A stretch of DNA of 64,000 nucleotides. Origin: a virus. The stretch's first letter is position 1. Each line of letters starts with the position of its first letter. Under the pieces are notes generated by a model. That model was not told the origin of the DNA. It saw only the letters and a program-made list of their open reading frames with translations, and ran no database searches. The DNA lies in the IMG/VR virus record IMGVR_UViG_3300042564_001032, positions 1 to 64,000 of that record. One strand, given 5' to 3'. The position numbers were made by a program, and so were the translations under genes. Shown here piece after piece: positions 59,100 through 64,000 of this stretch.

Positions 59100-59366
59100 T
59101 TATTTTATTTTGTTTGTATGAACTAATTTGTTTTTGTCTTCTGAATAGATTTCACAAGTTGATTCGCCACCATTATCTTCTGGATCCATACCTTCAAGCG
59201 TTTCATATAGGTACTCCCAATCATCATCGTCATAACTTTGCCGTGGGTCTCCTTCTATTTGCTTGATTTTTTCCACTGCCTGCTCATAGCTTTCAGCCTC
59301 GATGCTGAATTTTAATCTTAGCCATATTGTGTTTTTCTCGTCTTTGTAAAAGTCAAAAGTTTTCAT
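59100..59366 (-). CDS. Conserved-looking small acidic early protein
   Basis: 88 residues. The pattern MKTFDFYKDEKNTIWLRLKF, SIEAESYEQAVEKIK, then ENGGE-like STCEIY is familiar to me from Bacteroidota phages and mobile elements. A small alpha/beta domain, acidic. Function unknown. Confidence 0.7.
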   Translation of the reverse strand: MKTFDFYKDEKNTIWLRLKFSIEAESYEQAVEKIKQIEGDPRQSYDDDDWEYLYETLEGMDPEDNGGESTCEIYSEDKNKLVHTNKIK

Positions 59367-59368
59367 GC

Positions 59369-59896
59369 TTATTGGTTTATTGATTTGATGAATGATATTA
59401 TTTTATCCTTGAATGTCTCGGTTTTAACAACCTCTTCTATTGATGAAAATTTACCTGCACTTGATAATCTGTAATAGTAAGTAGTACTTATTTCTCCTAT
59501 TGGTTCTATTTGGCTCTTAAACCATACAGTATTTGAATCGAATTCGTAATGTATATGCAGCGTATCGTAACTAGCAGATGAGCCTACTTTATGCAAATCT
59601 TTTTCAGCGATTAATCTAATGCTATATTTTTCCAATATAGCCAAGATTTTTGCGTGAGCTAGGTCGTCATTAAGCCTTTTGGCATCTTTTTCTATATTAT
59701 CAAGAATAATTTTTTGATTAATATTGTTTTGTATTTCTATTTCTTTTCTCCTAATCTTATCCATATTTATTTGCTGCAAGAATGGACTTACATCAACTAG
59801 GCTGCCTTTGGGCACTAGATTTTCCGTGTTGATTTTTAGGAATTCGCTTGTAATGTTGTTGATGATAGTTTGCTGCTTTTCCGTTAATTGATTCAT
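59369..59896 (-). CDS. Hypothetical early protein
   Basis: 175 residues. A helical N-terminus (about 1-100) is followed by a beta-rich half with YDTLHIHYEFDSNTVWFKSQ. No cysteine cluster or membrane segment. It lies between the M20-like peptidase gene and small conserved genes. Not recognised. Confidence 0.6.
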   Translation of the reverse strand: MNQLTEKQQTIINNITSEFLKINTENLVPKGSLVDVSPFLQQINMDKIRRKEIEIQNNINQKIILDNIEKDAKRLNDDLAHAKILAILEKYSIRLIAEKDLHKVGSSASYDTLHIHYEFDSNTVWFKSQIEPIGEISTTYYYRLSSAGKFSSIEEVVKTETFKDKIISFIKSINQ

Positions 59897-59914
59897 GTTT
59901 ACTTGGTTTAATGT

Positions 59915-61000
59915 TTAAAATGGTAAGTTTTTATATTGAGTATTGAAATTCTTTGCCGTATGTACCTCTTTCTCATACGCTTTAAAACATTTCTTACACA
60001 CTATGGCATTGAAGTCTGATATGTATTCTGCCTCATCTACATTTGTTACGTTGTTGCAATCTTCACAAGCAAACACGTCATTTGGGTCTGCGATATTTCC
60101 TTTGCCTGCATCACCTTCTAACCAGCTATCGTCATATGAATCCCATGTGTAGTCATACTTATCACTCTTGTACGTATCCTTGCTCAATCCATATGTTCCG
60201 TATCCGCCGTACCCTCCATAGTATCCCGTAGAATATGCATAAGTCTTTTCTGCCTTGTGTGGATACTCGTCAATCATATTTGACATGATATCGTAAACCA
60301 TGTACATACAATTCTCTACCTCGTTGAATACTACAATCTCGTCGTCTGAATGTGGATTGTGATAACCGCAGCTCATGTTTGCAACAGATACACCAACCCC
60401 GTCCATTGCTAGTTGATATACATCGGTCATACCGCCGTCGGAGAATTCGTATCCGTAACTTTTGATGATAGTTGACACGTCTGTGTTGAAGTCTTTGCTT
60501 TGTAAATCTAGTCCGAATATATTGTTTACAAAATCCTTGTTACCTTTCCTGTCGCATTGTAGCACAAACCTGGCGTCATTGAAGAAATCCATGAAAGCCT
60601 CTCCGCTACCTAAACAGCCTACCTCCTCGTCTCTGAAAAACACAACCTTAACGCTGTCTAGATACTGCAACATTGTAAGGCATATGAATATGCCGACCTT
60701 ATCGTCCCCACCACAACCGCTAGGCATGTTGAGACCTCTATCAAAACCCATTGCACAATAGTCATCATGCATGATTTTGAAATGATCTTGTGGTATAATC
60801 TTATGCACAGTATCCATATGGGAAACAATACATGGATAGCTTGAAGACTCTCCCTTCGCTGCATATATGTTGCCTTTGTCAACAACGTAGTCGATGTTCA
60901 TTTCTTCTAGCTTGTTCATGATAAAGTTCTCCATGTCAACAGAGTTGTATGTCTCTGATTGAATAGATAGTATTTCTAGTAATAGGTTTTTGTTAAACAT
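59915..61000 (-). CDS. M20/M42-type metallopeptidase with C-terminal zinc ribbon
   Basis: 361 residues. The core has the M20 order: SHMDTVH (His61, Asp63), GCGGDD (Asp99/100), RDEEVG (Glu125/126), QCDRKG (Asp150) and GYHNPHSDDE (His214, His217), matching two-metal aminopeptidase or peptidase T-like enzymes. After a Gly/Tyr-rich linker (about 256-280) a zinc ribbon follows (CEDC at about 313-316, then CKKC). It overlaps the 523-residue gene by eight bases. It could act on peptides or host proteins; unusual in phages. Confidence 0.72.
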   Translation of the reverse strand: MFNKNLLLEILSIQSETYNSVDMENFIMNKLEEMNIDYVVDKGNIYAAKGESSSYPCIVSHMDTVHKIIPQDHFKIMHDDYCAMGFDRGLNMPSGCGGDDKVGIFICLTMLQYLDSVKVVFFRDEEVGCLGSGEAFMDFFNDARFVLQCDRKGNKDFVNNIFGLDLQSKDFNTDVSTIIKSYGYEFSDGGMTDVYQLAMDGVGVSVANMSCGYHNPHSDDEIVVFNEVENCMYMVYDIMSNMIDEYPHKAEKTYAYSTGYYGGYGGYGTYGLSKDTYKSDKYDYTWDSYDDSWLEGDAGKGNIADPNDVFACEDCNNVTNVDEAEYISDFNAIVCKKCFKAYEKEVHTAKNFNTQYKNLPF

Positions 61001-62564
61001 TTTCTTCGGATTTTAATTGTTCTAAATATTCTTCTACATTATCGTCTGCAACCCACACATTCTCATTAATCTCTTTCATATCATCTATGTGATAATCCTC
61101 TCCGTCATGTTCACATGTTCTAACATTAGATACTAGGCAATAGTCATTAATTGAATCTACATATGTTACATCATCATGACCTTCTGGATAAGTATGTCCC
61201 TCTACTTCTATGGAGTGTCTTTCTAATATCCTGTATCCGTACCTAGTAACAACAGTTCTATCTATGTGAGTGTGACCGCTGAACGATACAGAATCTGTTG
61301 AATAATCTAGATACACAGAGTCATCTTCGTGTATGTTTTCGTCTGCATCATCGTCCCATATTGATCCGCTTTCATCATACGAGCCATCGGTACATCTTAA
61401 AGTCCTATCGTGAGACTCACATTCATCATTATACAACCTCTTGCCCGATGTGTCTAGGTATGCCATGGTATCCATGTATGGATAGTAATCGTATCTAGCC
61501 CTAGACAATATAACTTCGGCTGTCCAATCGTTCTGCCTCTTGCCCATGTGCATGTCAAATTGTGAATGATGACATGATTGCTGTGATTTGTACCAATACA
61601 TATTATCGATAGCCCAACTTATGAACATAGGTTGCACTGAGTCGTCAGAGTATATGGTATCCATTGCACGTCTTCCGTTATTGGTATGCCATAGCAATGC
61701 CCTACCTACAATCTTATTACTAGCATCTTTTGCGATAAGCATTTTGATGTTATCATTATGAACATATATATCGAAATAGTCTCTGCATGATTCGTATCTC
61801 ATACAAGACCCCCATAGGTTACTACCCTTGTTAGCATCTTGACTATAATTTTCTTCGTTATAGTAATCCCTAATTTGCTCTCCATTTATTACCTCTAACG
61901 TTATGTTCCTACCATTACCTTCCTCGTCACCATTAATTCCTATGTAGGATTTTACTATGTTATTGTACTCCTCGAAATGCCGTTCTAATAGTTCAAGAGA
62001 TTCAGGTAAAATCTTTTTAGCTAATTTGGCTGGTTTCATTTCCTGCCTATTTTGTCTTGACCAATTGCCTTCATCATTTAATACGTGTTCCTTGCCATTT
62101 GGTAGGTAAGATGTCATGCAACCCCGCATTGTGATGTAATTACAAAACAGATTCTTGTCGGAGTTATTTAGCATATATTTTGCTACTACACTCCTGTCTT
62201 GTATCTCATACAACATCCTACGCATTGACTCACTCATGGTTACTAGATTGTCAAGCCTTATTCGTTCCTGCTCTCGATATACTCTTAATCGTTCTTGGCG
62301 ATCTATCTCTGCCTGCCTCTCTTCCTCTTCTTGTATCCTCTTCTTTTCTGGGTAGTCCCTATCCGACCATTCGTCGTGTAGTCTCATCCAATACTCATGA
62401 CCCTGCGGTGTGTGTGACCAATGCATTGCACCTGTGATAGCATCCGACATATAGTCGAATGTTGCTCCGCTTGCAAAATCACTTTGCTCTTTAAGGTTTT
62501 CAATCGCTTGTGTTCTGTGTGGTTCTGGTAATTCAGAGTACCATTCTAACGCTGTTTTGCTCAT
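60993..62564 (-). CDS. Large early protein of unknown function
   Basis: 523 residues. A helical N-terminus with a Glu/Arg coiled coil (about 70-110), a central block GSNLWGSCMRYESCRDYFDI, KMLIAKDASNKIVGRALLW and AMDTIYSDDS, and a very acidic His/Tyr/Asp-rich C-terminal half (about 370-523). The central block is one I have seen in hypothetical phage proteins. It is coupled to the peptidase gene. No catalytic signature is evident. Confidence 0.65.
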   Translation of the reverse strand: MSKTALEWYSELPEPHRTQAIENLKEQSDFASGATFDYMSDAITGAMHWSHTPQGHEYWMRLHDEWSDRDYPEKKRIQEEEERQAEIDRQERLRVYREQERIRLDNLVTMSESMRRMLYEIQDRSVVAKYMLNNSDKNLFCNYITMRGCMTSYLPNGKEHVLNDEGNWSRQNRQEMKPAKLAKKILPESLELLERHFEEYNNIVKSYIGINGDEEGNGRNITLEVINGEQIRDYYNEENYSQDANKGSNLWGSCMRYESCRDYFDIYVHNDNIKMLIAKDASNKIVGRALLWHTNNGRRAMDTIYSDDSVQPMFISWAIDNMYWYKSQQSCHHSQFDMHMGKRQNDWTAEVILSRARYDYYPYMDTMAYLDTSGKRLYNDECESHDRTLRCTDGSYDESGSIWDDDADENIHEDDSVYLDYSTDSVSFSGHTHIDRTVVTRYGYRILERHSIEVEGHTYPEGHDDVTYVDSINDYCLVSNVRTCEHDGEDYHIDDMKEINENVWVADDNVEEYLEQLKSEENV

Positions 62565-62575
62565 GTTTATTTGAT

Positions 62576-62923
62576 TTAAGGGTTTAGGGAATTAACTGAT
62601 TCATTTATTAATAGATTGTAAGGAATTTGAGGATACACATGATGCTCCCACCACTCCGCACCGTCATACTCTGCTCTATCTAACCAAACTCCATTTGTTA
62701 GCCACACTACACCAAACAAACCCTGAATACCATATCCATTTTGATATTCAAAATCAAGCCTGGATAAGAAGAAATCAAACTCTTCTTCGATGTATCCTTT
62801 ATTTAATTCAATAACTTCGTTATCAAAATTAATGCTAGCGCACAATACTTCTGTGCTATATGCTCTTTTAATTTTGTTAATTATTTCTAATAATTCTTCT
62901 TTTGCATTTATGCAACTTGACAT
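62576..62923 (-). CDS. Hypothetical early protein
   Basis: 115 residues, acidic, with EELLEIINKIKRAYSTEVLC and a Trp/Tyr-rich end (AEWWEHHVYPQIP). Mixed alpha/beta, no membrane span. Located next to the 523-residue gene; not recognised. Confidence 0.65.
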   Translation of the reverse strand: MSSCINAKEELLEIINKIKRAYSTEVLCASINFDNEVIELNKGYIEEEFDFFLSRLDFEYQNGYGIQGLFGVVWLTNGVWLDRAEYDGAEWWEHHVYPQIPYNLLINESVNSLNP

Positions 62924-62933
62924 GGCTTTTTAT

Positions 62934-63038
62934 TTATAGGTTTAGGAATTTGTCTGCGTACCCGCTATCTTTCGAGTGGGCATCTCTGACTATTACAACT
63001 GAAACAGAAACAGAGATAATGATTAGTAGGATTAGCAT
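62934..63038 (-). CDS. Very small membrane protein
   Basis: 34 residues with one N-terminal hydrophobic helix (MLILLIIISVSVSVVIV) and a polar tail. Between two better-supported genes with short gaps. Probably an early membrane miniprotein; function unknown. Confidence 0.45.
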   Translation of the reverse strand: MLILLIIISVSVSVVIVRDAHSKDSGYADKFLNL

Positions 63039-63043
63039 GATAG

Positions 63044-63259
63044 TTATCTTGCATCACCTATTTTGATTTTCCACGCATTGTTCATGTAGGTAACTCTATC
63101 TGTCAGCATCCAATTAGCATTTGACAGATCAATGTACATGTACCTTTCTGCATACTCATCGACAGAAGACACGTCGTCCATGTCTTCCCAGCCGATTGGT
63201 AATTTGTACTGCGTTACCGTCATTTCTGTGTGGTCCATTACTACTAGATAATACTGCAT
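63044..63259 (-). CDS. Hypothetical small early protein
   Basis: 71 residues, beta then alpha, with MQYYLVVMDHTEMTVTQYKL and VDEYAERYMYIDLSNANW. The start has the AACCAATAAA leader pattern. No family recognised. Confidence 0.6.
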   Translation of the reverse strand: MQYYLVVMDHTEMTVTQYKLPIGWEDMDDVSSVDEYAERYMYIDLSNANWMLTDRVTYMNNAWKIKIGDAR

Positions 63260-63277
63260 GTTTATTGATTTATTGGT

Positions 63278-63478
63278 TTAGAAATAAAATGATTTTTGTT
63301 CCCATCTTCCATTAACTCTTGTCTCTACCGTATAATCCCCACTATATTGCCTATTTTCATAAGCACTAAGCCAAACCCTGGTATCCCCGTCATCTATCTT
63401 TAACTCGTCCCCATCCCATGATTGCTCGATAGTGTCAAGCGTGATTAGTTCTAATTTAGAATACTCTTTCATGTTCAA
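63278..63478 (-). CDS. Hypothetical small early protein
   Basis: 66 residues, mostly beta, with SWDGDELKIDDGDTRVWLSA and YTVETRVNGRWEQKSF. No cysteine or membrane segment. Part of the tight early operon; function unknown. Confidence 0.6.
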   Translation of the reverse strand: MNMKEYSKLELITLDTIEQSWDGDELKIDDGDTRVWLSAYENRQYSGDYTVETRVNGRWEQKSFYF

Positions 63479-63499
63479 TGATTTTGATTTAAAAATTGG

Positions 63500-63736
63500 T
63501 TAATTGTGTTTCATGCCTTTGCATACTCCATACCCCTGCCTAGCAGCTAACCTATTGATCCTGTTAGCTACGTCCATTGGCACAACTTGGATAGAGTTGC
63601 CTGTCTTATGGTTAGTAATTGGCACACCGCCTACCTTCTGGGTAGTGCTACAGTTTACGCAACTACGATACCCATATTTAGTAAAGCGTAGTTCGGGCAT
63701 GGGCCCGCTACACCTGACACATTGGATCGTCTCCAT
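63500..63736 (-). CDS. Small zinc-finger protein
   Basis: 78 residues. Cys6/Cys9 (CVRCSG) and Cys26/Cys29 (CVNCST) with MPELRFTKYGYRSC between them make a zinc ribbon. The later part (TNHKTGNSIQVVPMDVANRI) looks DNA- or protein-binding. I recall this arrangement in Bacteroidota phages. Role may be transcription control, but that is inference. Confidence 0.7.
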   Translation of the reverse strand: METIQCVRCSGPMPELRFTKYGYRSCVNCSTTQKVGGVPITNHKTGNSIQVVPMDVANRINRLAARQGYGVCKGMKHN

Positions 63737-63737
63737 A

Positions 63738-63968
63738 CTAAATTTTTGATTCGTAAATTATTTTTTCTAGTCGCCATAATTTATTAGCCGAATACGCTTT
63801 TTGCTCGTACATATAGTGGAACACTTCATCATTCTGCGACTCTATAATTTTGCCGTCAGGATATTTGATTAGATGTGTTGCGTATATGTTATAGCATTCG
63901 TATTGTGGCTCATCTTCTAATTCTACGTAGACTGGCGGACCCACGTACCTACTATAAAACTCTGTCAT
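63738..63968 (-). CDS. Hypothetical small early protein
   Basis: 76 residues, starting MTEFYSRYVGPPVYVELEDE, beta then helical (EQKAYSANKLWRLEK). It starts with a purine-rich leader (AAAAAGAAG) upstream. No family recognised. Confidence 0.6.
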   Translation of the reverse strand: MTEFYSRYVGPPVYVELEDEPQYECYNIYATHLIKYPDGKIIESQNDEVFHYMYEQKAYSANKLWRLEKIIYESKI

Positions 63969-63985
63969 CTCTTCTTTTTAAGTCC

Positions 63986-64000
63986 CTATAATTTCTGTAA
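63986..64000 (-). CDS. C-terminal end of a gene running past the window (partial)
   Basis: On the minus strand the frame entering the window stops at TAG 63986-63988, 18 bases before the next start, which fits the end of an upstream gene. Only four residues are visible, so support is low. Confidence 0.25.
   Translation of the reverse strand, partial: LQKL

Noticed and set aside
1-64000. Temperate lifestyle (integrase, repressor, att sites)
   Set aside because: No integrase, excisionase or CI-like repressor found; the operator-like repeats alone are not enough.

Overview
This window looks like most of the genome of a tailed, podovirus-like phage of a Bacteroidota host. The evidence is: low G+C; a phage structural cassette in classic order; at least a dozen plus-strand promoters ending in the Bacteroidota box TAnnTTTG, two of them with the upstream TTTG at the right spacing; A-rich leaders instead of clear Shine-Dalgarno sites; and several small protein families that I recognise from Bacteroidota phages. 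I see no integrase, transposase, CRISPR, RNA polymerase or rRNA. A lytic phage fits best. Exact kinship (Cellulophaga podoviruses, crAss-like or other) cannot be settled here. Both window ends cut through genes.

Layout. 1-45.3 kb (plus strand) is the late arm: small basic proteins, a virion-type HExxH metallopeptidase, a GroES-like protein, putative small terminase, large terminase, portal, scaffold, major capsid, adaptor/completion proteins, a tail stabilisation protein whose conserved N-terminus is a separate gene, two internal virion proteins, a 2082-residue giant protein, tail-tip/fibre genes ending in a 2222-residue fibre with an S74-type self-cleaving chaperone, and a LamG-like protein. 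36.9-43.8 kb carries an unusual run of exported proteins: a signal-peptide protein, a cohesin/dockerin-like secreted protein, two lipoproteins, a CsgG-like protein and an outer-membrane beta-barrel candidate. Lysis genes follow (holin-like protein, GH19 endolysin, small spanin-like protein).

45.3-64 kb (minus strand) is the early/replication arm, convergent with the late arm over a bidirectional hairpin. It encodes a metallophosphatase, a DUF1064-like nuclease, a primase-helicase, an SSB with the classic acidic tip, a RecE-like exonuclease plus ERF annealase, a C5 cytosine methyltransferase with a second protein-like frame embedded inside it, an Nmad1/DUF1599-like protein, a lone DnaA domain IV, an M20-type peptidase and many small host-takeover-type proteins.

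The main non-coding region is 52.5-53.4 kb. It holds a class-II-like tRNA candidate, a structured segment, and a promoter-to-terminator small RNA whose 5' hairpin loop is perfectly complementary to its terminator loop. A second tRNA-like element that lacks an anticodon arm lies at 49.7 kb.

How it works together: minus-strand genes would replicate and recombine the DNA and modify it. Plus-strand genes, served by many short-leader promoters, build the virion, remodel the envelope and lyse the cell. Functions are inferred from recognised motifs and context; no database search was possible.
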